This document shows positions 25,502 through 35,014 of a stretch of 64,000 nt of DNA, one piece after another; the stretch's first letter is position 1; each line of letters starts with the position of its first letter. The position numbers were made by a program, and so were the translations under genes. Source of the stretch: Parachlamydiales bacterium. Lineage in GTDB: Bacteria; Chlamydiota; Chlamydiia; Chlamydiales; SM23-39. The stretch covers positions 264,059-328,058 of the forward strand of contig JAIBBX010000004.1 in assembly GCA_019694475.1 (NCBI GenBank). Direction: 5' to 3'. Below the pieces are notes generated by a model. It did no database searches. It had not been told where the DNA came from and was given only the letters and a program-made list of their open reading frames with translations.

Positions 25502-27090
25502 TGTGGTATTTTGCTCTTAGTTTTTTATTAACGGCTTTCGGACAGCCGGCTTGGATTTCCGGTTTCGGGACTCTTGCCGCAGTTTTCGGCTACGCTATTT
25601 TCTGGAAAGGCGTGCTGAATGTTCCAAGGCCGATGCACCGTTTTATCTACGCAACTCTTTGGTTTGCTGCGGTTCAAGGCGTGCAGCTGTCGTGGCTTGC
25701 AACGCCTGATTATATGGGGGTCCTCATCATCCCCTTCTATATGTTCCTGATTCTTGGAATGGGGCTTCAATTCGGATTCATTTCCCACTTTGTAACGCAG
25801 CCTTTATCTTGGTTGAAACTGCTCGCCATTTCGGGCGCATGGGTTATTTGCGAGTGGCTTCGGCTCTTTTTCCTCTGCGGATATACCTGGAATCCAACAG
25901 GCCTTGCGCTGACTGATACATCCTATTCTTTGCAATTTGCCTCTGTTTGGGGGATTTTCGGGCTTTCGTTTTGGGTCATCCTTGTCAACTTGGCGGTATT
26001 GAAGGCGTGGATTGAAAAGTCAATCAGGAAAACCATGATTGGAGTGGGATTGGCCGTATTTCCTTATTTATTTGGCGCTTTGCAGCTAGCTTGGGTAGAA
26101 TCCTCGATCCCAGTTTCAAATACTTTAAAGGTTGCCCTTGTCCAAACGAATCTTGCGCCGGAAGAGAAGGAATTCGACTCAAAACTTCCAACCGCTTACA
26201 TCCATCCTCTAGATCAGTGGGAAGCGATTTTAGCCGCGCTTAAAGAAGAAAAACAGGCGGATTTAATCGTCCTGCCGGAAGCGGCCCTGCCTTTAGGAGC
26301 TCACACTGCGAACTATGACCTTGAATCGATTAAAAAAATATTTCCCGAAGAATCGTTGCCGCCGCTTAAACGCCCATACGCTATCTTTTATCGAGGTTCT
26401 TGGCGGATCACCAATGCCTATTTAGCTCAAGCGTTGGCCAATCAGTATAAAGCGCATGTGATCATCGGGCTCGATGATCGGGACATGGACGGGAAATACA
26501 ATGCTGCCTTCCATTTTCATCCCATGGATTTGATACCAAAGCGGTACGAAAAACAAATTTTAGCTCCAATCGGCGAATATATTCCTCTTGGAAACTGGCC
26601 TCGCTTCGCCAGATTTATTGGGGAGCAATACGGAATCCACAGTTCCTTTGATCCAGGCAAGGAAGGGAAAATTTTTCAAGCCCAAGTTCCAATAGGCATT
26701 TCCATCTGCTTGGAAGAAACATTTACCAGCATTATGCGACAGCTTCGGCTGAAAGGAGCGGAACTTTTTGTCAGCGTTTCCAACGACGCCTACTTTCCTC
26801 GAACAAAATTAGGATGGCAGCATTTCCACCATGGTAGAGTGCGTGCCGTAGAAAATGGCGCTGCCCTTTTGCGTTCATGCAATTCTGGAGTGACTGCCGG
26901 GGTTGACTGTTTTGGCAGGCCATTTAAAATTTTAAATTCGGAAAAACACACAAACGCCCTATATTTCACGTTCCCGGTCCGTTCATTTAAAACCCTTTAT
27001 ACTTTTTGGGGCGACGCAGCTATTTTGACTCAAAGTTCTCTCTTGATTGGCGCCTATCTTTTCTTTTCGCGGAAGAAAAAGTTGCCGTAA
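25501..27090 (+). CDS. lnt: Apolipoprotein N-acyltransferase
   Basis: Inner-membrane enzyme that adds the third acyl chain to lipoproteins. It has 529 residues. The N-terminal 200 hold about six membrane segments, the C-terminal part a nitrilase-like domain. The catalytic triad of the family can be placed at E260 (VLPEAALPLG), K351 (RYEKQILAPIGEY) and C403 (GISICLEETF). A further membrane segment ends the protein (TQSSLLIGAYLFF), followed by basic residues. It fits the many lipoproteins in this window (LptE-like, RND adaptor, RND channel). Order lnt–lpxC–fabZ–lpxA–fmt is that of Chlamydia. Confidence 0.95.
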   Translation: MWYFALSFLLTAFGQPAWISGFGTLAAVFGYAIFWKGVLNVPRPMHRFIYATLWFAAVQGVQLSWLATPDYMGVLIIPFYMFLILGMGLQFGFISHFVTQPLSWLKLLAISGAWVICEWLRLFFLCGYTWNPTGLALTDTSYSLQFASVWGIFGLSFWVILVNLAVLKAWIEKSIRKTMIGVGLAVFPYLFGALQLAWVESSIPVSNTLKVALVQTNLAPEEKEFDSKLPTAYIHPLDQWEAILAALKEEKQADLIVLPEAALPLGAHTANYDLESIKKIFPEESLPPLKRPYAIFYRGSWRITNAYLAQALANQYKAHVIIGLDDRDMDGKYNAAFHFHPMDLIPKRYEKQILAPIGEYIPLGNWPRFARFIGEQYGIHSSFDPGKEGKIFQAQVPIGISICLEETFTSIMRQLRLKGAELFVSVSNDAYFPRTKLGWQHFHHGRVRAVENGAALLRSCNSGVTAGVDCFGRPFKILNSEKHTNALYFTFPVRSFKTLYTFWGDAAILTQSSLLIGAYLFFSRKKKLP

Positions 27091-27183
27091 AAGCCTGATT
27101 TTCGTTAACTTTTTACCCAAGAGATTTTCTGTATAGGTAGAGGTATTTGATTGACCGGTTCGGAACCTGCCGTCAAGGCGGAA

Positions 27184-28017
27184 ATGCAAAAAACCATTAA
27201 AAATGAAGTGCTTGCTTCAGGAATCGGGCTTTTCACCGGCGAAAAAGTCTCTTTGAAGATCGTTCCAGCTCCTGCCAATACCGGAATCGTATTTAAACGA
27301 ACCGACCTTCCTGGAAAGCCAGAAATTCCCGCCCACCTCACATTTGTCCGCGAAGCGCCGCGGTGCACTCGTTTGGCAGATTCGAAGACGAGCATCCACA
27401 TGGTGGAGCATTTGATGTCGGCGCTTGCCGGCCTTGGGATTGACAATGCGTTCATCGAAGTGGAAGGGCCCGAAATATTGGCTGCAGACGGCAGCGCGAA
27501 ACTATTTGTCGAATTGATTTCGAAGGCGGGCTTGAAAGAACTGAATGCCCCTCGGAAATTTTTAAAGATTACAAAACCGATCTATTGGTCGGACAAGGAA
27601 GTGCATCTCATTGGATTGCCTGCCGATGAATTCCGAATCAGCTACACGATGCATTATCCTCAATCGGCATTGTTAAAGTCTCAATTCTATACTGTTTCCT
27701 TGAATCCAGAAACTTTCAAAGAAGAAATCGCTCCATGCCGGACATTTTCTCTCTATGAAGAGATTCTTCCCTTTATTGAAAAGGGAATGATTAAAGGGGG
27801 CGGCCTTGAAAATGCGCTGGTCATCAAAGGGGATCACATCATGAACCCGGAAGGGGCGAGATTTCCTGACGAGATGGTGCGGCACAAAATTTTAGATCTG
27901 ATTGGAGATTTAAAACTGATCGGTATGCCGATTTTAGGGCATATCATTTCGGTTCGTTCGGGACATTCAAGTAATATTGCGTTTGCAAAAATCATTGCAA
28001 ATATGGAGAGGTCGTAA
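27184..28017 (+). CDS. lpxC: UDP-3-O-acyl-N-acetylglucosamine deacetylase
   Basis: Zinc enzyme for the committed step of lipid A synthesis. The start ATG 27184 (MQKTIKNEVLASGIGLFTG, 277 residues) matches homologues and has AAGG upstream; an in-frame TTG lies at 27151. Zinc ligands are H76 (MVEHLMSALAG), H234 and D238 (RHKILDLIGDL); the catalytic base is H261 (SGHSSN). It lacks the insert typical of the plant and FabZ-fused forms. It overlaps neither neighbour: the stop is followed immediately by the fabZ ATG. Confidence 0.96.
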   Translation: MQKTIKNEVLASGIGLFTGEKVSLKIVPAPANTGIVFKRTDLPGKPEIPAHLTFVREAPRCTRLADSKTSIHMVEHLMSALAGLGIDNAFIEVEGPEILAADGSAKLFVELISKAGLKELNAPRKFLKITKPIYWSDKEVHLIGLPADEFRISYTMHYPQSALLKSQFYTVSLNPETFKEEIAPCRTFSLYEEILPFIEKGMIKGGGLENALVIKGDHIMNPEGARFPDEMVRHKILDLIGDLKLIGMPILGHIISVRSGHSSNIAFAKIIANMERS

Positions 28018-28482
28018 ATGGGAGAACAACAAAACCGTCCATTTGTTTTCAATGCAAAAGACATTGAAAAGATTTTGCCTCACCGTTATCCATTTTTGCT
28101 CGTCGATCGCATTCTTCAAATGAATTTGGAGGAAAATGAGATCCTTGGAGTGAAGAATGTTACCGTAAATGAACCGTTTTTTCAGGGCCACTTTCCTGGC
28201 GTACCGATTATGCCTGGAGTTCTAATTCTAGAAGCTCTAGCGCAAACCGGCGGAATTTTAGTGCATCAGAAAGGATATAACAAAAAAATTGCTGTTCTTC
28301 TGAACGTGGCTGGTGCAAAATTCAGGAAACCTGTTGTCCCGGGCGATGTTCTCCTTTTGCATGCAAAAGGACTTCACGTGAGTGGAAACGGAGGAAAAGT
28401 AAAAGCGAAGGCCATGATTGGGCAGGCACTTGCTGTAGAAGCCGAATTGAGTTTTGCCCTAGTAGATAAAGACCAACTGTAA
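28018..28482 (+). CDS. fabZ: 3-hydroxyacyl-ACP dehydratase
   Basis: Hot-dog-fold enzyme of fatty acid elongation, 154 residues. It has LPHRYPFLLVDRI at 20–32, and the catalytic pair H58 (FFQGHFPG) and E72 (GVLILEALAQ). Its position between lpxC and lpxA is common in Gram-negative bacteria, where LpxA and FabZ compete for hydroxyacyl-ACP. Confidence 0.96.
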   Translation: MGEQQNRPFVFNAKDIEKILPHRYPFLLVDRILQMNLEENEILGVKNVTVNEPFFQGHFPGVPIMPGVLILEALAQTGGILVHQKGYNKKIAVLLNVAGAKFRKPVVPGDVLLLHAKGLHVSGNGGKVKAKAMIGQALAVEAELSFALVDKDQL

Positions 28483-28500
28483 TGTCAAAATTGGATGTTC

Positions 28501-29331
28501 ATGTCTAATATACACCCTCAAGCAGTCGTTGAGCCGGGAGCGAAAATCGGCAAAAATGTCACAATAGAACCTTTTGCCGTTGTCAAAAAGACGGTGACGC
28601 TTGAAGACAATGTTGTAATCAAGTCGCACGCTTACATCGACGGAAATACAATCATCGGCGAAGGGACGGTTGTTTGGCCTAGCGCAAGCATAGGAACAAA
28701 GACGCAAGATTTAAAATTCCGCGGTGAAAAAACATATGTCGTGATTGGCAAGCGATGCGAAATCCGCGAATTTGTCACGATCAATTCATCATGCCAAGAA
28801 AACTCAACAGTTCGAATTGGCGATGAGTGTTTGATTATGGCCTATTGCCATGTCGCTCACAATTGTGAAATCGGAAACCGCGTCGTCATGTCCAACAGCG
28901 CTATGCTGGCAGGACATGTCATCGTGGAAGATTGCGCCATCATCGGCGGGATGACCCCTGTACACCAATTTTCACGGATTGGCTGTTATTCCATGGTGGG
29001 AGGTTTTAGTAGAGTGCCGCGCGATGTGCCTCCATACACGGTAGGCGGCGGATTCCCTTATAAATTTGGCGGCATCAATATCATTGGTCTCAAAAGACAT
29101 AAATTTCCACTCGATGTGCGTATCGCATTGAGCAAAGCATTTAAAATCACATACCGTTCTGGACTGCATCTCGAAGAAGCAATTGGGCAAATTGAAGCGC
29201 AGATCGAACCTTTCAAGGAAGTAAAGCATTGGATCGATTTTTGCCGAAATTCAAAACGAGGGCTTCTTGGATTAGAGGGGGTCACAAAACTCCTTCAAAA
29301 TGAGAGCGAAGAACAATTCTTCGAAGATTGA
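28501..29331 (+). CDS. lpxA: UDP-N-acetylglucosamine acyltransferase
   Basis: First enzyme of lipid A synthesis, a left-handed beta-helix of hexapeptide repeats ([19 protein letters not shown] onward to about residue 190) with the helical C-terminal domain. The catalytic histidine region is [11 protein letters not shown] and the family's [13 protein letters not shown] follows the helix. The ATG 28501 (MSNIHPQAV) fits homologues; ATG 28495 is two codons upstream. 276 residues. The stop overlaps the fmt TTG start. Confidence 0.96.
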   Translation: MSNIHPQAVVEPGAKIGKNVTIEPFAVVKKTVTLEDNVVIKSHAYIDGNTIIGEGTVVWPSASIGTKTQDLKFRGEKTYVVIGKRCEIREFVTINSSCQENSTVRIGDECLIMAYCHVAHNCEIGNRVVMSNSAMLAGHVIVEDCAIIGGMTPVHQFSRIGCYSMVGGFSRVPRDVPPYTVGGGFPYKFGGINIIGLKRHKFPLDVRIALSKAFKITYRSGLHLEEAIGQIEAQIEPFKEVKHWIDFCRNSKRGLLGLEGVTKLLQNESEEQFFED

Positions 29332-30260
29332 ACTTGAAAGTCGTTTTTTTTGGCACCCCTGAATTTGCTTCTGAATGCTTGAAGTTTCTTTTAGAGCACA
29401 ACATTCATATTATAGCTGTCGTCACTCAGCCTGACCGGCCTCAAGGACGATCTTTGAAAGTGACTCCGTCTGCCGTTAAAACACTTATTTTAGAAAAAGC
29501 TCCCCACATTCCTATATTTCAGCCGGAAAAAGCTTCCGAGCCAGCTTTTTTAGAAGCGATGGCAAATTTGAAGCCGGATCTATTTGTCGTCGTCGTTTTT
29601 GGACAAATCTTGCCGCAAAAATTGCTTGATGTTCCGACCCTAGGAAGCATCAATGTTCATCCAAGCCTCCTTCCTAAATTTCGCGGCGCAGCTCCGATTC
29701 GCCGTGCATTAATGGAGGGGGAAACCGAAACAGGCGTAGTGATTCAAAAGATTGTTCGTCAAATGGACGCAGGCGATCTGCTTGCTGTGGCAAAAATGGA
29801 TGTGCCTCCTGACATGAATCACGGAGAACTAGAAGAAAAACTTTTAGATAAATCCAAATCTCTCTTATTGGATGTTGTTCGGCGATATGAACAGGGCGAG
29901 CCTGCTGGAACTGCCCAAGATCATACAAAAGCTACCTTCGCTTCTAAAATTAATACTGAAGAGGGTGAGATTCATTGGAATGAGCCCGCTCAAAAAATTC
30001 ATAATAAAATCAGAGCCCTGGCCCCTCGCCCAGGCGCTTGGGTTCAGACAAGCCAAGGCAAACGATTAAAAATATTGCGCTCTAAACTCGCAAAAGGAAA
30101 TGGCAAACCAGGGGAAATGTTATCCTCCGATGGCATCGTCGCATGCGGAGAGGGGGCTATTCAGCTCATCGAAGTCCAGCCGGAGGGGAAAAAACCCATG
30201 AGCGCCGCAGAATGGGCGAGAGGGATCCCCAAAAACATCAAAATTTTTAATTCGATTTAA
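29328..30260 (+). CDS. fmt: Methionyl-tRNA formyltransferase
   Basis: Formylates initiator Met-tRNA. It has 310 residues: [12 protein letters not shown] at the start, [17 protein letters not shown] with the catalytic N109 and H111, and D150 in QMDAGD. The C-terminal tRNA-binding domain has [20 protein letters not shown]. Two TTG codons can start it, 29328 (overlapping the lpxA stop) and 29334 (MKVVFFGTP); there is no ATG. It is followed by the Inc-like genes, as in Chlamydia (CT530–CT529). Confidence 0.94.
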   Translation: MNLKVVFFGTPEFASECLKFLLEHNIHIIAVVTQPDRPQGRSLKVTPSAVKTLILEKAPHIPIFQPEKASEPAFLEAMANLKPDLFVVVVFGQILPQKLLDVPTLGSINVHPSLLPKFRGAAPIRRALMEGETETGVVIQKIVRQMDAGDLLAVAKMDVPPDMNHGELEEKLLDKSKSLLLDVVRRYEQGEPAGTAQDHTKATFASKINTEEGEIHWNEPAQKIHNKIRALAPRPGAWVQTSQGKRLKILRSKLAKGNGKPGEMLSSDGIVACGEGAIQLIEVQPEGKKPMSAAEWARGIPKNIKIFNSI

Positions 30261-30322
30261 TTCAGTTTTTTCGGTTTTATTTTATTATCGTCTCTCTTAT
30301 TATGTTTGTAGAGGTGAATAAA

Positions 30323-31066
30323 ATGACGGTCGCAGTTCAAAATACTAATTACAGTGAAAACAAAACTTTCTTAGGTCGATTCGTCGACTATACGGGAAGC
30401 GCTGTCGGCGCTATGCGAGAGTGCAGCATGATTCGGGGAGTCTGCCGCTTATATAATGCGGTTGTAGCAAACCCATCTCCGGTTGCCTCTACTGTTGAGG
30501 GCGTAGCTGGTACGACTGTTACTGGATTAGGGATTGTCCGTTTGCCTTCGGCTACTAGAGCTGCAATTGAAGATGTTGCAAAAGCAGGCGACGATACTCC
30601 GGGCTGGAGAAAAATCGGCGTTGCTTTCCGCAGTGTGATGGACGCAGTATTTGCGTGGACGAGCGTTGGCGCGTTCGTGACCTCCAATCCAACCTTAAGA
30701 AATGTGGCGACTGTTGCCGATTTCAGCCAAGATTCGGCTGATCTTGCGATTGCTGTTGCCGACCACAATCAATTAACCCGGTACGAAAAAGCTGCGAGCG
30801 GCGATGTTAAAGAAGCGTTTGCTCATTCACGGAAATACAACATGCTCCGAGTAGCTAAAGCGGTATTATCAGTGGCTGCAGGGGTGTTTGCAATGTGGAT
30901 GCTTATGACAGGAGTCACCATCCTTCCGCTAGTTTTGACTATCCTCTTATCTCTTGCGACTACAATGGTTGCAATTCGCAGAGACCTCTATAAAGATGAA
31001 GGAAAATTCAAGCTGATCGATCTGCACCATTCGTATTCGTTCAATGAGTTTGAAAATATTTCCTGA
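30323..31066 (+). CDS. Inc-like protein 1, Cap1 (CT529) position
   Basis: First of three tandem paralogues between fmt and rplC, where C. trachomatis encodes the inclusion-membrane protein Cap1 (CT529). I use ATG 30323 (MTVAVQNTNYSE, 247 residues) because AGAGGTG precedes it; ATG 30302 is also in frame. The C-terminal region has a long bilobed hydrophobic stretch (VLSVAAGVFAMWMLMTGVTI running into LPLVLTILLSLATTMVAI) followed by RRDLYKDEGKF. A second, weaker hydrophobic patch (AWTSVGAFV) lies near residue 116. The long double hydrophobic domain fits type III-secreted Inc proteins, but secretion is inferred. No Sec signal is present. Confidence 0.65.
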   Translation: MTVAVQNTNYSENKTFLGRFVDYTGSAVGAMRECSMIRGVCRLYNAVVANPSPVASTVEGVAGTTVTGLGIVRLPSATRAAIEDVAKAGDDTPGWRKIGVAFRSVMDAVFAWTSVGAFVTSNPTLRNVATVADFSQDSADLAIAVADHNQLTRYEKAASGDVKEAFAHSRKYNMLRVAKAVLSVAAGVFAMWMLMTGVTILPLVLTILLSLATTMVAIRRDLYKDEGKFKLIDLHHSYSFNEFENIS

Positions 31067-31787
31067 GAAAATATCGGATCAAAATAGCTCTGGGTTCATA
31101 AAATATACGCAAAGCCTCATTGGAGCTGTACGGACGTGCATGCTCATTCGAGCGATCTCTGTTCTATATAATGAGACAGTAAAGGCGCCCTCCGAAATAG
31201 CATCGCAGATTAAAGATACGATGAGCGGAACTTTGTCCGGACTCGGCATCATCGCATTGCCTGCTGTGACTGGGGATGCCATTCATCAGATTGCTAAATT
31301 AGGGGAACCTGATTTCGGTCCACAAGGCAGAAAAACAGCGGTCGCGTTTCGAAGTGTAATGGATGCTGTATCATTCTGGGCGAATACCGGCGCATTCTTT
31401 GCTGCAAGCCCCGCTCTAAAAGGCGTGGCAAAAATTGCCGATCTCAATAAGAACATTTCCGACTTAGGGATTTCCTGGAACGATTACAATCAATCGTTGA
31501 TTTATGAAAATGCATCCAGCGGAGAAGCTCGAGAGGCATTTGCCCATACACGCAAATACAATATGCTGCGAATTGCGAAAGCAGTGATTTCAATATCGAC
31601 CGCATTTTTTGCAGTTTGGATGATCTTGATGGGATTTGCAATTGTGCCAACGATGATCACGGCAATTTTATCTCTTGCTGCAGCGGCAATCGCCATTCGT
31701 CGGGATCTATACAAAGACGAAGGGAGATTTGAGTTGGCAAATCTCACTCATCTCTACACCATCGGCGAACATCAAAGAGTTTCTTAA
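31044..31787 (+). CDS. Inc-like protein 2, paralogue of the preceding gene
   Basis: Clearly homologous along its whole length to the preceding protein: shared stretches include RAISVLYNETVKAPSEIAS (RGVCRLYNAVVANPSPVAS in gene 1), the FRSVMDAVSFWANTGAFF region, EAREAFAHTRKYNMLRIAKA and a final YKDEGRFEL. The double hydrophobic stretch is WMILMGFAIVPTMITAILSL and its flanks. Its ATG lies 20 bases inside gene 1 and no ribosome site is evident, so it is probably translated by coupling. 247 residues. Confidence 0.65.
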   Translation: MSLKIFPEKISDQNSSGFIKYTQSLIGAVRTCMLIRAISVLYNETVKAPSEIASQIKDTMSGTLSGLGIIALPAVTGDAIHQIAKLGEPDFGPQGRKTAVAFRSVMDAVSFWANTGAFFAASPALKGVAKIADLNKNISDLGISWNDYNQSLIYENASSGEAREAFAHTRKYNMLRIAKAVISISTAFFAVWMILMGFAIVPTMITAILSLAAAAIAIRRDLYKDEGRFELANLTHLYTIGEHQRVS

Positions 31788-31852
31788 GATTTCTTTACAA
31801 GAAAATCATACATCCATATGATTTCCTCCTTCAAAAAAAACAGGAGAATCTT

Positions 31853-32653
31853 ATGGCTGCAAACGTCATCATCAATAACCAAGTCTATGGTCCAATTCGG
31901 AATCCGCACGCGGAGCGAACAGCGATGGATCATATCATTGAAGGAAATAGAGGGTCGTACATTGTCTACAGAACATTGCAACTTATGGATCGAGTTTGCA
32001 AGGCTGCTGCAATGGTTTTTGAATCGATCTCCGATTTCTTAAGCGGATTGGCTGGCAAGCTGTCCACTGCTTGGGCATTCCTTATTTTGCCAAGACTTCC
32101 AGAAGTAACTAAAAATGCTTGGGAAGCGATTAAAACGTGGGGAACTGTGGAAGGTCCAGAAGGCTATGCGCTGCGCGGTCATGTTAAGAGAGTTCATGAC
32201 ATTGCAGACTGCTCAGCTTCTTGGTGCTACGCAGGCTCTTTGGTCCTTGGAAGCACACCGCTCAAGAATGCTGGCGATGTATTTGATTTTGGCTCGCACA
32301 CTACCGATTTGAGCATGGCTGCAGAAGATCACAGCATGGCAGGAAAGCACCTCGAGCATATTCAAGCAAACCATGCGAACAATCAGGCTCTCATTGAAAG
32401 ATTTGCTGAAACGAAAAAAGAAGCTCTTTTGAGAATGATCAAGTCGATTGCTTCTGTAGTCAGCGGAGCATTGGGACTTCTGGTTCTTGCCTTTGGCGGA
32501 CCTGTTCTTCCTGCTGCTGCACTCTTGGCGATTAGCACAGCTGCAACGGTCTTTGCATTGATCGCGCACTTCTATAAAGAAACCGCTACCTATAAACCAG
32601 TCAAATTCTTCGAATGGTCTGGAAATATGATGGACGGCGTACGCGTCAACTAA
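31853..32653 (+). CDS. Inc-like protein 3, diverged paralogue
   Basis: A 266-residue protein with GGAG 6–8 bases before the ATG. It is more distant from the other two but keeps the same order of parts: TLQLMDRVCKAAAMVFES near the start, PLKNAGDVFDFGSHTTDLSM and an EDHSM turn (gene 1: TVADFSQDSADLAIAVADH), KKEALLRMIKSIASVVSGA, a Leu/Ala-rich double hydrophobic stretch (LGLLVLAFGGPVLPAAALLA) and a closing FYKETATYKPVKF. It has its own upstream spacer of 65 bases and could have its own promoter. The function is unknown. Confidence 0.62.
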   Translation: MAANVIINNQVYGPIRNPHAERTAMDHIIEGNRGSYIVYRTLQLMDRVCKAAAMVFESISDFLSGLAGKLSTAWAFLILPRLPEVTKNAWEAIKTWGTVEGPEGYALRGHVKRVHDIADCSASWCYAGSLVLGSTPLKNAGDVFDFGSHTTDLSMAAEDHSMAGKHLEHIQANHANNQALIERFAETKKEALLRMIKSIASVVSGALGLLVLAFGGPVLPAAALLAISTAATVFALIAHFYKETATYKPVKFFEWSGNMMDGVRVN

Positions 32654-32703
32654 TTCTTCTAAACCCGCGGTTTTAAAAACAGAGCCGCGGGTTCGCTTTT
32701 CAT

Positions 32704-33207
32704 ATGAGTCAATCACTTCGAAATTCCGAATGGACTTTACTCGCGATACTGGCTATTATCATGGCTGGTTTGATTGCGATCTCCAAGATCAATGCAGCTC
32801 GGGCGTCTATTGCCATTGGAGAGATCGAAGAAAGGCAAGTTCAAATTTTAGTCACTATTGATGGCGCAGTGAAAAAGGCTGGGCAGTACTCAGTGGCTGA
32901 GGGGACCCCGGTGAGTGCAGCGCTTAAGAGGGCGCGGCCAACTCCATGGGCGGACCTCAAAGCGATGCCTTTAAAAGAACTCATAATGGCTCCAGCTCAT
33001 TTGACGGTGCCAGAGCTGAAAGAAATCCGCGTAAGCGTGTCCGGAGCAGTCTCGGAGCCAGCAGATCTTGTGCTGCCGGTCGGAAGCCGAATCGCAGATT
33101 TAAAGTCAAAAATCGGCTTCACGGAAGAGACGGATAAGACCTATTTCAGGAGGAGAAGATTGCTCAGGGATAGGGAGAAAATAGTGGTGCCGAAGAAAAA
33201 AGCTTGA
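32704..33207 (+). CDS. Membrane-anchored SLBB/ComEA-like beta-grasp protein
   Basis: A 167-residue protein with one N-terminal membrane helix (TLLAILAIIMAGLIAI, about 11–26). Two copies of a pattern typical of soluble-ligand-binding beta-grasp (SLBB) domains follow: VTIDGAVKKAGQYSVAEGTP at 50–69 and VSVSGAVSEPADLVLPVGS at about 109–127. The tail is very basic (YFRRRRLLRDREKIVVPKKK). SLBB domains occur in polysaccharide export and competence proteins. The role here is unknown. It is the last gene before the S10 operon, on the same strand. Confidence 0.65.
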   Translation: MSQSLRNSEWTLLAILAIIMAGLIAISKINAARASIAIGEIEERQVQILVTIDGAVKKAGQYSVAEGTPVSAALKRARPTPWADLKAMPLKELIMAPAHLTVPELKEIRVSVSGAVSEPADLVLPVGSRIADLKSKIGFTEETDKTYFRRRRLLRDREKIVVPKKKA

Positions 33208-33322
33208 GCGAAATAAGCCACTCCCGCTATGCTATCAAACCGATATTTAATGCGATCGGCATTGTCGATCGAATCAAGTTCACGCATGCCACCCAAAAGA
33301 TTGGGTTAAGCGCGTAGGTCAA

Positions 33323-33346
33323 AAGAAGGGTTAACCCTTTTTCTTT
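33323..33346 (+). terminator. Hairpin with T-run upstream of rplC
   Basis: AAGAAGGG (33323–33330) pairs with CCCTTTTT (33335–33342) around TTAA, giving a hairpin followed by a T-rich stretch. It lies 37 bases upstream of the rplC start. It could end the upstream transcript or act as an attenuator of the ribosomal operon. The wider spacer (33208–33382) also has TAAAAT at 33364–33369, which may serve as the operon's -10 box. Confidence 0.5.
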
Positions 33347-33382
33347 AATCTCGCGTCAGCATGTAAAATAGAAGGAAAACCT

Positions 33383-34024
33383 ATGCCGCTGACATTTATT
33401 GGCCAGAAGAAAGGGATGATGCAAGTATTCGATAAGGACGGCAAAGTCGTCGTCTGCACGGTTATACTTGCCGAGCCGAACACGGTATTACAGATTAAGC
33501 GCAAGGAAACGCACGGCTACAACAGTATCCAGCTGGGCGGCGTCCTTATGACGAAATCTCAAGCTGCTCGAGCTAACAAACCCATTCAAGGACATTTTGC
33601 AAAGGCGGGAGCTGAATGCTGCCGCGTTATTCACGAATCGAGACTCGACGAAGTAGATCAATACCAAATCGGACAAAAACTCGACGCAAGCCTTTTCGAA
33701 GGGGTTGAGTTTGTCGACGTGGAAGGGGTAAGCAAAGGAAAGGGATTCCAAGGGGTTATTAAACTCCATAATATGGCTGGCGGACCTGCTGCCCACGGTT
33801 CAGGCTTCCATCGCCATATGGGTTCTACAGGAATGCGCTCAACTCCAGGCCGCTGCTTCCCGAACGGAAAGCGAGCTTCACGCATGGGCGGTGATCGGAC
33901 AACAGTTCAAAACTTGCGGGTCGTTGCAGTAAAAGGAAATCTCCTTCTTGTTGAAGGGGCTGTCCCAGGCGCGCCAAGCGGTGTTGTCTACATTAGAAAA
34001 GCGAAGAAGAAGATTAAAGGGTAG
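33383..34024 (+). CDS. rplC: Ribosomal protein L3
   Basis: Large-subunit protein L3, 213 residues, first gene of the S10-type operon. The start is set by AAGGA 6 bases before the ATG and by the usual MPLTFIGQKKGMMQVF. The central loop has GFHRHMGSTGMRSTPGRCFP and the conserved NGKRASRMGGD. There is no rpsJ (S10) upstream, as in Chlamydia, where rpsJ lies with the EF-G gene. Confidence 0.96.
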   Translation: MPLTFIGQKKGMMQVFDKDGKVVVCTVILAEPNTVLQIKRKETHGYNSIQLGGVLMTKSQAARANKPIQGHFAKAGAECCRVIHESRLDEVDQYQIGQKLDASLFEGVEFVDVEGVSKGKGFQGVIKLHNMAGGPAAHGSGFHRHMGSTGMRSTPGRCFPNGKRASRMGGDRTTVQNLRVVAVKGNLLLVEGAVPGAPSGVVYIRKAKKKIKG

Positions 34025-34032
34025 GGTAGCAC

Positions 34033-34686
34033 ATGGCGACACTCAAGAAATACGATTTGCATGGCAAAGAAGTAGGCTCCGTCCAAATCGACGAAGCTCT
34101 TCTGAAAGAGACTGCCCATCCTCAGTCAATCAAAGACTACATTGTTGCCTTGCGCAACAACGCACGCCAATGGTCTGCGAGCACAAAAGTTCGTAAAGAG
34201 ATCAATCGCACCGGTAGAAAGCCCCATCCTCAAAAAGGACAGGGACGTTCTCGCCAGGGTGATTTGGCTGCTCCTCAGTATAAAGGGGGCGGTATCGTGT
34301 TTGGTCCAAGACCAAAATTTGATATCCACACTCGCATTAACCAGAAAGAAAAGCGCGCAGCGATTCGCTCTCTGATTGCAGAGAAGATCAAGGGCGGGCA
34401 AGTTCATGTTCTCGAAAAAGGGGAGCTGAAACAGCCAAAAACACAAAGAATGGCCGAGTTTTTCGATGCAGTTCCTGGATTGGATAAAAGAGTTTTGCTC
34501 CTTTGCAATTTAGGCGAAGGAAAAAGAGGACATCACCTCAATTTGTTGAAGAGCATCCGCAATATTCCTAAGAAAGAATATGCGTGGCTTTCACAAATCA
34601 ATGGATATGAGTTGATTCGGTCCCACACGCTAATCGTACTCGATTCAGCGCTGGATGAATTTCTATCGATTTTAGGTGCATCATGA
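34033..34686 (+). CDS. rplD: Ribosomal protein L4
   Basis: Large-subunit protein L4, 217 residues. The conserved tunnel loop is present (TGRKPHPQKGQGRSRQGDLA and GGGIVFGPRPK). It lies 8 bases after rplC and overlaps rplW by 4 bases. In many bacteria L4 represses this operon; no leader structure comparable to E. coli can be identified here. Confidence 0.96.
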   Translation: MATLKKYDLHGKEVGSVQIDEALLKETAHPQSIKDYIVALRNNARQWSASTKVRKEINRTGRKPHPQKGQGRSRQGDLAAPQYKGGGIVFGPRPKFDIHTRINQKEKRAAIRSLIAEKIKGGQVHVLEKGELKQPKTQRMAEFFDAVPGLDKRVLLLCNLGEGKRGHHLNLLKSIRNIPKKEYAWLSQINGYELIRSHTLIVLDSALDEFLSILGAS

Positions 34687-35012
34687 ATCCATATCAAGTC
34701 ATAAAAGCCAAACGGGTCACTGAAAAAGGGCGCGTGCTGGAAAATTTAGTGAATGCGAAGAGCAATAAATCGGTCAGCCGCTGCCAAACGCCAAAAGTTG
34801 TTTTTGACGTGCATCCAAAGGCCAATAAAAGACAAATCGCAGATGCTATCGAAGAGATTTATAAAGAAAAGAAAGTGAAAGTTGTAAAAGTCAACACGAT
34901 CACTGTGAAGCCAAAACAACGCCGAGTGAGAGGATTTGACGGAGTACAATCGGGCTTTAAGAAAGCCGTTGTTAGCTTCCGCCCCGGAGACTCGATTGAG
35001 GTTGGAGGGTAA
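34683..35012 (+). CDS. rplW: Ribosomal protein L23
   Basis: Large-subunit protein near the exit tunnel, 109 residues. The C-terminal half has the typical [19 protein letters not shown] and [15 protein letters not shown] segments. The start overlaps the rplD stop (ATGA). Confidence 0.94.
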   Translation: MNPYQVIKAKRVTEKGRVLENLVNAKSNKSVSRCQTPKVVFDVHPKANKRQIADAIEEIYKEKKVKVVKVNTITVKPKQRRVRGFDGVQSGFKKAVVSFRPGDSIEVGG

Positions 35013-35014
35013 TT

